Source of the DNA: Arthonia radiata | Taxonomy: Eukaryota > Ascomycota > Arthoniomycetes > Arthoniales > Arthoniaceae | Direction: 5' to 3' | Assembly: GCA_002989075.1 (NCBI GenBank) | Contig: PSQN01000005.1 | Location: forward strand, 1,935,241 to 1,999,240 | Length of the DNA: 64,000 bases | In this document: positions 47,185-59,390 of the stretch, piece by piece | Layout: each line of letters begins with the position of its first letter | How positions within the stretch are numbered: position 1 is the stretch's first letter | Made by a program: the position numbers and the translations under genes | Notes under the pieces: model-generated | Databases searched by the model: none | What the model was told of the DNA's origin: nothing | The model's input: only the letters and a program-made list of their open reading frames with translations

Positions 47185-50100
47185 GCGACACAGACCTCTG
47201 CGAGGCTGCCAGACGAGCTCGATCGTATAGACGGTAATCGCTGTAGCTTCGTAATCTGTAGCTATCCCGATGCATCCGTACTGCTTTTTTCCAGAGGCGC
47301 AACAGTCGCTCCTGCAGCGCTGAGCTGAGCATAGCACATATACAGCATGCAGGCATCACAGCATTGGGACACATTCCTCTTCCTTGTGTACCTCCTGTGT
47401 CTTCGTCGGTCTTGCCTGTGACGCGCTTGTGGCTACAGCTTCTTCTCTTGCAAGTCTATTGAATATTGAAATTCGTGACCGATACGCCGTAGTATCCGTC
47501 GTGTAATATCGGTGAGGCTCGACCACAGTGGATCCATGAACATGAAGATATTAGGGGCAACATCGATCTGATTGAGAAAGCATCGATGCCTGCTCGCACT
47601 TCTACAGACAGTATCAAAGCGTGCCAGTACGTAGAAACAATGAACCTGATGACGCCAATCGTCACCAGTCAACAGACCACAGAAGTCCACCATGAGCGTC
47701 ATCACACATCTGGCTCCGTGCTCTCGGTCACTTGGTGATGCGATCCCCTGGCGCGATTTCACCTTGTCCAATGAATTTTGTGTGGGCTTTGTGGCGCACA
47801 TAGAAACACCTAATGGTCCCAAGAAACATCTTATACCCACTTTGAGGACTCTGTCTCTGAAAGCAACCCGAAATTCTGCGCAGACCTACATGCTCCTGCC
47901 ATATTTTCGCTACCTGTATTAGTAAAGGCGCAAGTCAGCCTGGCAATGTAGTTCAGTATGCACACCATTGCACTGAACCCAAGTCATATGGAGAGATCAG
48001 GGGCACATAGGTTCTCAAAAGCAGGACCGCTCACGTCGACATAACAACCCTGCAGACCATGATATTGCCGCGTTGCACATTGCACAATAGTGCTAACCGT
48101 CATCACTTGCCCTTCCGTCCTGCAAAGCATTTTCAGGTGATCGCGCCACGGTCTTCAGACCCGTGCCCTGTGGTACGAGCTAGAAGCCCCCTCAGCTCTG
48201 CCACTACCTTGTAAACCGCCACGTCACGAACAGGTGACACCGTCCATGGTATATGTCAGAATATATCAGCGGAATTGAAGAGTCTGCTGCCCCCATAGAA
48301 TGTAAGCACAGTCACAAGCTGCTAGATGCTCTTTGTACATCTGCTGTTCGGGCTGAAAGAACATGTACTTCAAGCATCTCAACTCAGGGGGGCGACTCCA
48401 GTCGTGAATGTAGAGCATTGGTGCCGATACTTGCGTCCGGTGTCTGTAGCTGAGTGAATGACGCCGCCAACGATCATCACCGTCCGCCTCTGCGCCCTCT
48501 ACAGCAACTCTACATATGCTTCCTATTACTCTAACATCGCTTTGCATGCAATGAATCAAGAAGCCTCTCGGAGCGGATTGGAGCATTGTTAGTCTTCACG
48601 CCGTTCATCATAAACAGCTAAACATATTCCGCAAAGATTATAGAACGCATCAGATTTATCACACGAGACGCAAGCTTGAACGAAAGAAGCTCACTCAGTC
48701 TTATCTGTACTTTGATGACCGCGTGGCTTTCATTATGCGGTGGTTTGGTAGGCCTCAGGGGCTTCATCCGTGTTCATGGATCATTGACGCCAACGAGCGT
48801 GATCCAATTATAGGCCGGAATCCGGCGTGAGATGTCTTCAGGCAGTTTTCTTCTACTGCTGGCGTAGGTAAGGCTACGTCGAGTCCCTTCCTCTGGCTGT
48901 TGTTGTTCAATGGTTGGCTTGGTGTACAAGTATCACATAGTATTCGGGGTATGCGGCGCTCACGTATGTCTTCTGAGTGTCTTCAACATTAATGTGAAGC
49001 GTTGCGTTCGAGGGGATATTGCTGTAACAGTTCACAATTTTACCGTCTTCTAGACGACTTTGCGCATTCCATGGATATATACGACAGTGGCAGATCAGTT
49101 TCCTTTCGCACACACTGTCAAAAGAATATCCTGATACTGAAACAGCCGGTAAGCCAGGGGCGTCATCGCTTCCAGGCCTTAAATTTCCAAGACCGCGTTG
49201 TGTGACGCTTTAGATTAAAGTTTCAAAACTTTGTGAAGCATCAATAACGATGCCAACCATTAACACCAAGCTAACAGCACAGAACTATACGAGTCGCGAG
49301 ACGAAGCTGGTTAGTAGACTTCCTGTTGTACGTGTATACTCAGCTGTCATATCCCCTGAAACTCTTGGCGTCGTATGGAAGTTGTGCGCTGATGTCGCAC
49401 GGTGCGCATAGATTGTCACTGATCAAGCACCTAATATAAGCTTGGAGGCATACTTCAAAGGCGTAACCCGGCGTAAGCCGAACTTCAAAGTCCAAGGGTT
49501 TCTTCCTCAAAGAAAGCCTCATCAGTGCGGAGCTGCTGACACCGGACGTTAGTAGTGTTGTATGTCGTCTGAAGAATAGATGTGCCACAGCTTGCCAAAG
49601 CAATCTGTAAGAGCACGTTTATATCAGGAGATCTACGCGGATCACCGAAATGGGGGGCGCACCATGCTTTCCAATGATAGTCGATGTAATACATCCTCCA
49701 CCTCCGATACAAAGCACAGTTGAAGACGATGTGGCAGCATGGATGAGGAATCAATGATGCGCAACGCCGTAATATTTACAGAATGAGAGATAAAAGAATG
49801 CAGACAAGCCACATGTACTTATATACAGATACAACTAAGCCCATGAGCCCCTCATAAAGAACCACTCCCCATATCCTTTGTTGAACGTCGTCCTCGACGT
49901 TTGTATGTCCTCTCTTTCGTCGCGATAGCTCTAATATATGCAGCCTTAAGTGTCGTATTGATGTCTGTAACCAATATTGGCGATCATTCTATATAGTCGT
50001 CTGGCATGAGCTATCTCCTCAGTGTGAGCATGAATGGCTTAGTAAACATCGAAACACACGCGCCGAAAAGGGGAGAAAAAGCACTCAAGTCTCCCATGAG

Positions 50101-52507
50101 CTATCGAAATGAGTGCGATGAGCTTGAAATCAGCTGCCGCAGCTTCAACTCGCTGACGACCCTCATCACCTGCAGTGCTTCGGCAAATGCGTACCTACAA
50201 GTCGTAGCAACGCATATTTTCATTCGTGTCGTCGGACAGCCTTTGATCGATGGTTCCAGGCCCCAGAAGCGGGTCTCTTTCGTCAGATCTGAAGCTTTAG
50301 ATAACTGGTGCGAAGCAAAGGAAAGAATGCGTTTGCAGCAGGCTATCTATCAAATACTGATGTCGAAGTTGGTGCTTGCTCGAGTTTCGCATTGAAGCAA
50401 GTTCCGCTTCTGAAGTAGAATTATGGTGCGTAAGGTATAAAAATTTAGTGCTACGAGCTTCCGCGTTTCTCATTACTGGAAAGTAGACTCAAGTGCCCAT
50501 TAAAAAGTATAGAAAGAACCAGCCGAGGGGCAGCAATTGATCTCTTGATCTTGGTCTTGTAGAAGCCTAGAGTCTAATTTAAACCGTCTGTTGCTCATGG
50601 CTACGTTCGCGGCGGCGATAATATCAATCTTCATTGAAGTGTGGAAGCGCATTCAGTGGCTCGAAAGTCCGACATCCGTGCGTTTTCCAACCGGGATGTA
50701 GACATCAAGCGATACATGGTATCAAATAGGACTCCTCGTTCTTTTCGCCTTCCTTGATCATGCTGCGGCTGGCCGCGTTGATGAAATACTTCCATGATCG
50801 TCCGCGCGCCCATTATATCGAGCTTTCACTATGCACTGGTCGTTGCTTGTTCGATCAGTAGCATTACCAAGCTGCAATAAGTCTTCTACTAAGTTTGACG
50901 TGGCTACTATAGAAAAAATATGCATGCTGACAAAAATGGTCTTGAACGGAACTCTGGAAGACGCAGGGGATGCGTGAGGCTGCTGCACTTCTTGACCGAC
51001 TTTGTCAAGCCAGTGCCTCCAAGAACGCAGCTTACTGGACGTGTCGGAGTGAAGATGATATTTGATCGCGGTGTTTGATCCTCGCTCGACAGATCTTGAA
51101 GCAAATTCGAAGCGCAACCAGGCTGCCGGGCAAGTCTAAGCTTTGCAAGGCGGAACAGACTTCATGGCTCTGGTACCCCCATATTGCTTCGTAACTTCGC
51201 GCTGTCCACGACGCGGACTCGCGCTTTGATCTATTGTTTTGTGCTGCCTGAGGGAACAAGAAGATTCCACGCGCAGAACCAACTAAGTATGTGACCAGTC
51301 AGCCTGTAGTTCGTGCGCATACTCCTGGGTTGTAAGCCTCCGCAGTTTTCTAGCACAACCTTCTCTTCCTCTATGCATATTGATAGCTCAGAGCCAGACG
51401 CTGATAGGGCATCAGTGCGTTGCCCGGTTGTCCTTGGGGCATATCTCCATGCGAAATTGCTTTTATTGTGAACTTCATAGGCCTGGCCTGCGCTGTCTGC
51501 TCAGAAAGCACAAGAGCATCATGGGAGGCTCAGTGGAGACATGATAGATGCCTATCATCATCATCCAAGCGACACACATTTGTCTGCTTCATTCAGTCAC
51601 AACGTCACTGTCTCATCCACTTTCGCGACCAGCACCAGCCCGCTTTCAAGCTATTTGGCAACACACTTGTGCCCCTGTCCAGATTCGCAGTATAGGCTTC
51701 TGCCTCTATGCACAGCCTCTAAAGACCTCAGGCCGGGCCCGCTGGCACGATATACTGACGAAGGTGTTACGTCCAAAATGCCTTGGGCCACCGAGTATAT
51801 ATAACATCGCATGCAGCAGCATATGCATTTCCTCCACAAGATGGGCCATGCCTATGCAGGAAAGCACGGAAACATGTCAGGGGGCCTGCAGCGCCGGCTT
51901 GCATTGCGTAGACACATGATTTTCTCCGTGGCGTACTGAGCTTCAATGCACAGAGCCAACGGTACCGACCGTCTTCATCGCGCCATTATCGTTGCGCTTC
52001 GCGTCCGCCTATCTGGAGTCAACGCTGTGGCATGTCGGTCGCAAAGCACACCAGCAAAGCCTTCCAAGTTGAGACGAGCTTAGTCCAGCCCTTACGCACA
52101 ATCTGTAGTGTGACCCAGCTCCCTTGGAGCATTGTTAGATCCTCGCTGGATCAAGCTTGCGGATATCTATAAACGTCGAGGACGAGAAGGTCGCAGAGTA
52201 GCTCGGGCTTGGCATGAATGCGGAGGACTTACATCTTGCGGATAGCTCGCCTTCTGGTCCAAACAACCACAAGCGGAACACGCGCAGAGCCGTGCGCTAA
52301 AGTCAAGATGGAAAAGGGGCAAGTAGTGAAGTCAGCTTACGGCGCCCAAGATCGAACATCTGCAAGATATGTCGCTCATGACGTAGGCATCCTGCTGTTA
52401 TACAATGCGACGATGATTCTCGCTATCATCATTTCTGCTACACAGAGAAGGCACAGCAAGCAGAAAAGGGAAGAATCAATGAAACATTTGTCGTTCTTGC
52501 TACGAGC
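47185..52507. other. 5.3-kb stretch without a supportable gene
   Basis: No family is recognised. The 135-codon frame 47433-47840 - is the most protein-like, but it has only an alternative start and no known motif. Frames at 49340-49754 - and 50006-50395 + are of chance length. No repeats of note. Confidence 0.5.
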
Positions 52508-52624
52508 AGATCCCCTATATAAAATACCCTCGTACTCCTCCGCCCCTCTCCAACGGCGTGGATGATGTTGCGCGCAGGAAGATTATAGCCTGCAGCGAGC
52601 TTCGCCCGGTCCGTGGGTCAGCGC
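52508..52624 (-). pseudogene. Macro-domain fragment, copy 2
   Basis: On the - strand this segment encodes A-G-Y-N-L-P-A-R-N-I-I-H-A-V-G, the central strand of a macro (ADP-ribose-binding) domain. It continues with T-R-V-F-Y-I-G. It matches 52820-52940 base for base over about 110 positions at roughly three-quarters identity, so it is a tandem partial copy of the fragment next to it. It lacks the ADP-ribose loop and any start. It keeps the Tyr codon where copy 1 has a stop. Confidence 0.6.
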
Positions 52625-52633
52625 GCGGCCGTA

Positions 52634-53197
52634 TTAGCCGACAGGTTCAAATTGACCTGAGGTCGGAAACCAAGCCCCGGCGGAAGTATCTAGATTACCT
52701 GGGGCGCTTGAGGAATTGTAATTGCTCGGCTCGAAGGATGATGAGTGTTGATTAGAATCCGACAACATGTCGTATTGAATGTAGCAAAGCGGATTATAGG
52801 ATGGTTGGGCAGGGGACATGTGGTGCTCCCCTATAGAATGTACCCTAGTAATTCTCCACTCATGTCCAAAGGCGTGGATAATGTTGCGCGCAAGAAGGTT
52901 TTAGCCTGTAGTGAGCTTCTCATGGCCCGTAGGGCAGCCATTGAGGCTCTTGCATTCGCGCAAGAGATCTTAACCAGCGGCCCGATGGATGGCACCGTCA
53001 ACTCCACCGCCACCACGCATGCCCTCGTTGGCAGCGTTGACGATCGCGTCGCAGTTGATGTTGGTAATGTCGTCCTGGTACAGGCAAACGCGGCCATTGG
53101 AATTGGCTTGGTTAGAAGCAACGACGTCGACTTGCAGGGCGCCGGCATTGTAGAGCTCTTCCAGCGTCGCGATGTCGGCGACGAAAATCACCACCAT
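52634..53197 (-). pseudogene. Macro-domain protein relic (ADP-ribose hydrolase type), copy 1
   Basis: From ATG 53197 the frame gives 75 residues ending in D-A-I-V-N-A-A-N-E followed by [14 protein letters not shown]. This is the hallmark ADP-ribose-binding loop of MacroD/Ymdb-type O-acetyl-ADP-ribose deacetylases. The same frame then meets TAA (52970-52972), continues with the expected C-x-S-L-N-G-C-P-T-G, meets a second TAA, and gives A-R-N-I-I-H-A before losing the family. Both stops stand where a C-to-T or nearby change from a sense codon is easy. The frame ends at 52634 in a serine/asparagine-rich tail that is not part of macro domains. The catalytic loop is intact, but the domain's second half is missing, so this is a dead gene. 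The ATG may be internal to a longer lost protein. Confidence 0.75.
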
Positions 53198-55895
53198 CTC
53201 CGGTATTCCATCAGGGACCGATTAATCTCTGTCAAAAGGTGTCGAGCCCGCCTCTTGGCCATTCTCAGCGCAATGGTATGCGCATGTCCCCTATGAAACG
53301 GAGCAATCTGGCACCATACATACTCTGCATCTCTACCAAAAATACTCCGTTTGAGATTACATTCTCCAGGAAGCCGATCAGTTGTGAGATGGTGAAAATG
53401 TTTCTGTACGCGACCTCGCCAGCCGCGAGTCGGAACTCGATCACCACGGGCACCGCCGCCCACCCAGTCAGACAGTGGTTGACTTGGCGAGCGGCGGATA
53501 GGCCCCCTATCTCAATTCACAACATTGTATCAATGGTGCCAGGCGAAGCCTGATGCAAAACGCGAGAATGCAGCGGAGAGCGTCTTAAATAGTTGTGAGA
53601 TCAGAACTGTCGGCGTTCTTGCCACGTAGATGGGGCTGGCCTTGTTGAAGACCTCGATAGAGTATTCAATAAGCCGCCGAGCTGTCACCATTCGAGCAAG
53701 GACTTAACGCACGTCACAATTTGAGGCTGGCATCCTGAGAGTCTGTGGGCTCTGAAAGCGTGCTTGCCTCACGCTCTTATAGAAGCGATGGAAGCCTCAA
53801 CGATTGTGTTTGGCGTGTGTGACAATCGCGCTCGTGGCGGCAGTCATGATCAACCATATGGAGGGTAATGGCAATCATCATTGAAATGCCGGAAGAGCTG
53901 AAGCTGCTGCTGTCGCTGGCGTGCTCCCGGGGGAACATATCTGTCAATATCGGTCGGGGCAGGCAATGAAGTGGTGCCTGGCCCCTAAGTCGCTTCACGT
54001 GCACCATGCTTGAAGTCCCTGCGCAGACTTCTTGCTACAGATGTCGGCCGCGTTGCCACCTAAGGGATCGCCATTGGTAGACTTGCGCACTGCTGGCGAG
54101 ACGTTTTCATTGGCCCTGATCAAGGCTGCCGGGCTGATTTTGAGGTTGATCACCTTCGAAGCGGGCAAACGAGAACTGCCCTGAGCCATTCCAGGGGCTG
54201 TGATGGTAGGCTTGGCCGCTATCCTGTTACATACGCGTCTGTGGGACTGGCCGGGATCGACATCGTGGGCATCTGCCACGCTGGACGTCAGAGTTGGCGA
54301 TGAGTCAAACGGATCAGTTTTCACCCGCGAACTGATCGGACTGGGTCAAAATTTACCCTGGCCTGATCCGCCTGATTTGCCGAATATTTGACGGATCGTC
54401 AATTGTTGTGCTGATATTACCCTGATATTTGACAAAAGTGTGACCTGAACTGGCCCGGATGGCCATCGGAAGCGGACTGATCCGCCTGAGGATTGACCTG
54501 GCTAGGTCATCCGGACTGAATGACCTGACTCATCGCCAACACTGCTGGAAGTTGCCATGGTGGGCGGTGTGTAGACGTGATTTGAGAGAACTTCTAAAGT
54601 ACTTTTGTTGGCGTTTTGCTCCAATGAAGTGGAAAGGTTCTGAATACAGTGGGATGCCGATTGGCTGCGCGACAGATCGAATACTGACTCAATACTGAAA
54701 GGTCTCGCCGGAAGTGAGTCGGTTCTTCATCCACTCCACGCCGATGTCCATCGACGGCACGGATCGACATGCGGAGTCGCTGTTTCGGTGTGTCTTTTGA
54801 ACAATGCGTCAGACTCGTCAGCACGCGTAGTCCATCGTCTCTCGCATGAGGTCGCCGCTTTCATCTCCGATGGCGGTTTTGCACGGCTTGCGCCTCACAG
54901 GATGTAGTCGCGCTCGCTGGCGCGCACCACAGCCGCTTCGTAGCTGGGCTCCCCGAAGAACACCACAAAGTGCATAGGCCTCATCTTGATGACCTCGACG
55001 CTACTGATCATCACCATTGTCGCGGAAGAGCGCTCATAGTCGGGCCGCTGTTGGCACCCCGATACCTGCGCATACGGCGCTTCTGGTTTGAACCCCCTAC
55101 ATTGACACATCTCAATTAAACGCAGATGCGTCCCTTGATTTGCTGAGGTTGTCTCGACAGTTGAGCCGCAATGTCTTGTAACGGAAATGGCCGCGTGCGA
55201 GCAGACGAATCAACTCACTTTACGCAAAGCACGCGTGTTAGCGGTGTCGGAGGCGGTGATACTGTTGAAGCCCGCTTGCGCTGTGAAATGGAGCTAGTGA
55301 CGACAGCCGAAGCATAGCTGCCGTTTGCGGGTCTCAAGGCTGCAGCGAGACCATTCCGTTGCGAGGGTAATGTGACCTCGAAGGACAGCGATCTGATCTA
55401 GCTGAGTGATGTGATGAGAATGGAGCCTTACCTACCGTGTGCGGCCGCAGTACGATCATAGCTGATGGGACGCGCATCGGTGCCACCTCTGCGCGGCCGC
55501 TGCAAGCTGACTCCAATGGAGGTAGAACATATCGGCAGATCGTCCAACACGCTCTCCGCTCCACCCATGACTTCCTTCACGATAGTCATCATTCGCGACG
55601 GCGTCTGGAGAACCTCAATAATATCTTGTGGATGTTGGCGGCAACTGAACGGTTCTGCCTCTTCTCGAGCGGGTTTCGTTGTTGACGCGAGTGGGCACCT
55701 CAAGGCCATCTTTTGCTGGATTGCTCTTGCTAGGTTACAACGCTAGCAACTTCAGAGGAAGCCAAGGGATCTGTAGGACTCGCGTTCTGAGTGCGCTTTG
55801 AAGCTTTTTGGGTGGACCTCCGAAAGCAAACATTCGCCGGTTTGATGATGGCGTTCACCGTTACCAACCACAAAGACGGATATGCTCGCGGGTGT
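53198..55895. other. 2.7-kb stretch without a clear gene
   Basis: Two - strand frames directly upstream of the macro relic (53188-53463 and 53265-53453) are protein-like and may be the remains of its 5' part, but I recognise nothing in them. The segment 54300-54540 has the 13-base string CTGATCCGCCTGA twice (54363 and 54477) amid other CTGAT repeats. The 93-codon - strand frame at 55428-55709 reads well and is followed by a possible donor, but I cannot name it. Confidence 0.4.
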
Positions 55896-56620
55896 CTAGT
55901 CAGGTTGTAATGAGCTTCCGAGGAAGATTGCGCTAAAATCGTGCTCAGCATCGGAACGACTTCGATCAAACTCCCACAACCCATGGTATAGCAGTCTAAA
56001 CCGTCGGAACACGATATTTGCGAGCCTTGCAATACGATCATTTCTCTGACATGCCTGCAGCCCATCAAACAAAGACCTAACAACGTTCCTAATGCGACGC
56101 AAAATCGACTCGTACCAGCGTTGAAGGAGCCCTCGTGACCAAGGAGGACTTCGATGCTTGGATGCGATGTCAGTAATACCAAGCGTATTGGCAGTGTCTG
56201 CTTCCTCGTCCATGACGGCCAAGCGACGACCGGACTTGGCGATGACAATCGGCATCACCCAAAAACCCCCGAGTTTTGCAGTGAAAAGCGTCATTGCCTG
56301 AGTCCAGCTTAAAATTTTTAGCATCAGTTGGTGAGATGCTGATGACGAGCGATTGGGCATGACGCCATCTTCGGAAGCTTCGATTATGGATGTTGTCCCA
56401 TGTGCCTTTACCTCCGGATGAATTGGCTACCGTCACTGCTTCCGGCGACGGCTCGTACTCATCATCGAGCACGACAATCGCCACAGTCATGATGCGAACC
56501 AGCGAGCTACACCATCGGATACACGCCTTCGATGCGGTGTGAAGAATTGATTCTTAGCGCGCGCTCCACATCCTCGGCGCCATTGAGCTCTATCAACGCG
56601 TATAGGTAGGGCGGAGGGCG
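55896..56620 (-). pseudogene. Unknown minus-strand coding relic
   Basis: Three adjoining - strand pieces look coding. One is a short frame ending at 56508 with E-L-N-G-A-E-D-V-E-R-A-L. The second is an ATG frame beginning at 56490 (M-T-V-A-I-V-V-L-D-D-E-Y-E-P). The third is a 154-codon frame (55896-56360) rich in Arg and Leu and apparently helical. They are in different registers with stops between, and no intron with usual signals joins them cleanly. I do not recognise a family. A decayed gene is the simplest reading; an unusual spliced gene is possible. Confidence 0.25.
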
Positions 56621-57736
56621 TGACTAGAAGCGGGTCCCCTTCGTTGGGTCCGAAGCTTTGGACGGTTTATGCAAATGTATCGAAAAAATTCGCAGCGAGG
56701 TATCTGTGAGCATTTGCGTCCAACGCCGTGCTCGCTCTGATTGCGGGAAGTTTACCTTCTTCACCCGCACCCTGTGGTGGTATGGGTCGTTGTGCTCGAG
56801 GGAACCTCGCAGCTGCATCTCCATGGGGTGCGGGGAGTTTCGCCGACCAAGTGGCGGCGTTTCGTGGCGACGAAGATCACCACTGTCTCGCTCAAGCCGT
56901 CGACAGCAAACAACCGCAGGTGGCTGCACTCCAAAGTGCAGGACTTGTGGACCACGAGCCCCTCACTAACACGCTCTGCGACATATCTTCCTGATGAAGC
57001 GAGCCGGTGCTCTCGGTGCAAGCTCGTGAACTTTGTTTTGTGGTCGATGCGCCGCGCTGCGCTAACATCGCCAACGCGAGTGAGCTTGACAAACTTCAAG
57101 GAGCAGAAGCCATGTTGAACGATGCCATGCATAGATGCAGGGACGCTATGCATGTCTTGGGCCGTGTGCCAAGATCACGGGTTCGCCTGCTGGCTTGCGG
57201 TACTGATGGCCGTCATCGGCGTCAGCGGGTTGATGGTGTTGCCTGAGAATATGGATCTTAGCTCTTGCTTCTGACGTTGAGGTATGTTGACGGATGTGGC
57301 CATCCGACTCATTCATGTGTCGAAGAACGTTGACAATAGAAAGTGAAGTGTTATGTCACTATGCGGGCAGAGTTGGTGAGTGTGATTGCTTCAGCAGCTT
57401 CTCGCAGGTAAGGTTGCTGATCGTTGGCCGCGACTCAACTATTCTTCCCTGTTGGCTTTGCGAGCTTCGCTGAGACGATGAACTGTCACTCCTCCCCTCA
57501 TGCTGTCACTTCGAACACACCATTACGATTCCCCAAACACGCTAAAGAATAACTAGAGACACCGTCCTCGACCATTTTGAAGCACCTCCTTAGATCGATG
57601 ACAACGAATAAAGAGATGCTGATCCTTCATACGGAGCTGAAGACTGATTATTCTATGAGTCTCTCTCGGATGGAGTCGAAGGATCCATTGGAGTAGAGGA
57701 GCATCGCCCAGGCCTACAAGAGTTGTTTGACAAGGC

Positions 57737-58122
57737 ACCCGCGTACCGGTACACGCTTGTCTGCCAACAAGAGTCGAAGAAGCCGTAGAAGACGTACAGA
57801 AACATAGGCCCGACGTAGCCGTACGACGTCCAGTCCTGATCGATGTAAGTAAACGGCCAATAGCCTGAGTGTGTAACACATACCTTAGTCTCAAAGCCAT
57901 CAGCCGCAGCCCCCTCGCGAGTAAACTTGCGCTCGAAGGCGTAGCCACCGCCCCAGATAGCAAGGGTCGAATAAGGAGAACGACCCATGCCGCTTTGGCC
58001 TTGGTCGGGCGACGTAAGCGTGGGTAATCCAAGCAATAGCCAAACAGCGAGGCCCCGATCATCTGCGCCAACCAGTAGAGAATGCTATTCAATGCCCGGA
58101 TGCGCACGGCGAGGTAGCCGCT
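57737..58122 (-). pseudogene. UNC93-like membrane protein fragment with a frameshift
   Basis: On the - strand R-A-L-N-S-I-L-Y-W-L followed by G-A-S-L-F-G-Y-x-L-D and A-K-A-A-W-V-V-L-L match the fungal UNC93-like (major-facilitator-related) transporters. At about 57975 the match jumps to another frame and goes on as S-T-L-A-I-W-G-G-G-Y-A-F-E, then D-W-x-S-Y-G-Y-V-G-P-M-F-L-Y-x-F-Y-G-F-F-D-S and A-L-S-N-N. A normal 48-base intron (GTATGT...CAG, 57836-57883) lies inside the second part. Both ends of the family (about ten membrane spans) are missing. This is a truncated, frameshifted host gene. A (GAT)n run lies just upstream at 58125-58140. Confidence 0.65.
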
Positions 58123-58335
58123 GCTGATGATGATGATGATCAGTATACAAAGATGAAGACCAGCAGCGTCAATGTGACTGACCTTCCGAGGAAGCCGAGC
58201 AGGCGCAGCTTCCATCAAGCTGTCGCTTTGACAGCGGGGGAAAAAACCGATCCCCTCACACAACCCACGTATCTAAAGCATTGCAGTCGAAGCCTGTTGT
58301 AGCTTCAGTTTCAGCTTCAGCTCTGGAGGTGTCTA

Positions 58336-59385
58336 TTATAAGTGGTTTTCGAAGCAAGACGTATGGAGAGTGAGCCTGGAGGTGACGGTGGTGATGATGC
58401 TCTCTGGAGCTCTTGGAGTGGTGTTGTGGGCGTCATTGTGAGCGACAGCCGCACCGTAGTGAGGAGCGTAAGAGCTGGACTGGTAGGTGTTCAAATTGTC
58501 AGCGGATGCAGCTTGAGTGCCGGCGTTGCTCAACTCGGCGTAACTATCGAAGGTAGGATATGGGTCATGATAGCTGCTTGTCGCCGGATCCTGATAGCAA
58601 TGCTGGACCGGTGACGCATCTCAATGGCGGAGATTCTGTGGGGGGTTTTAGCGGCAAAGTCAGACATGCTGAGGGCAAATTTGGCTCACCGATTCCTTGT
58701 AGCTGCCAGGAAGTTGAAGGATTCGTCTGAGAGACAGCGTGAGCGAGGATGTTGATTTAGAGTGAGGAAATGCACTCACTGATAGGAGCGGCGTTGACGG
58801 CGTGACGATGGTTAGCGACGTCTACAGCGCGGGCATACTGTCCTGCAGAAAGTAATTTGAGCAGTCGCGACACGTTCTTGACAGGGAGCCGACTTACGAG
58901 AGAGCATTTGAGCTCATCGAAGCAAGACGCATTGGGAGTATCGGGCGACCGGTATGAACACACCGCTGTTGAAAGAGTCAGCGTTGAGATGTCGGAGGTT
59001 GAGATGATGACGATCTTCGTCTCATCATCGAAAGACTAACCTTACGAGCAGCATCTTTCGAACCTGTGGTTCATGCTCCGTCTTGAGCATGTAGTCGTCT
59101 CCGACTACTGGTCATGTTTGAGGTAGGATTGCCCCTGAGTAACAAGATGATGATTCTGCTGGGTGCAGTGAGCGATGAGGAAGGTAAGAAGGCTGGAGGC
59201 GACCATTTTGTATTCGCGGTGTGGGGCACGCGCCACTTAGCCATACCCTTTACTCCCGCTTTTGGCAACTTTTCGTGGCGGTAGGGCTGGCGTTGGGGTT
59301 TCGGGCACGGAGAAGTTTGGCGCCGAGTGTCGCAAGAGATCAAGACTGCTAGGTCGAGAAGGAGACCCGTCTGTGAGCCCAAAGT
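58336..59385 (-). pseudogene. Possible multi-intron gene or relic, unknown product
   Basis: Four good intron candidates follow each other on the - strand: 58966-59045, 58838-58897, 58727-58779 and 58636-58689 (80, 60, 53 and 54 bases, all GT-AG). The short exons between them read like protein, for example N-H-R-H-A-V-N-A-A-P-I then E-S-F-N-F-L-A-A-T-R. The last exon ends in a serine/tyrosine/asparagine-rich tail at 58336. My joins do not give one unbroken frame from an ATG, so either I have misplaced a splice site or the gene has decayed. It resembles small multi-span (MARVEL-like) fungal proteins in layout only; this is weak. It lies beside the UNC93 wreck. Confidence 0.3.
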
Positions 59386-59390
59386 AAAAT

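Noticed and set aside
52634-58620. Shared serine/asparagine/tyrosine-rich tail between the macro relic (52634-52819) and the unit at 58336-58620
   Set aside because: Both have S-P-x-Q and S-S-S-rich stretches, but the DNA does not align over more than short low-complexity runs, so common ancestry is not supported.
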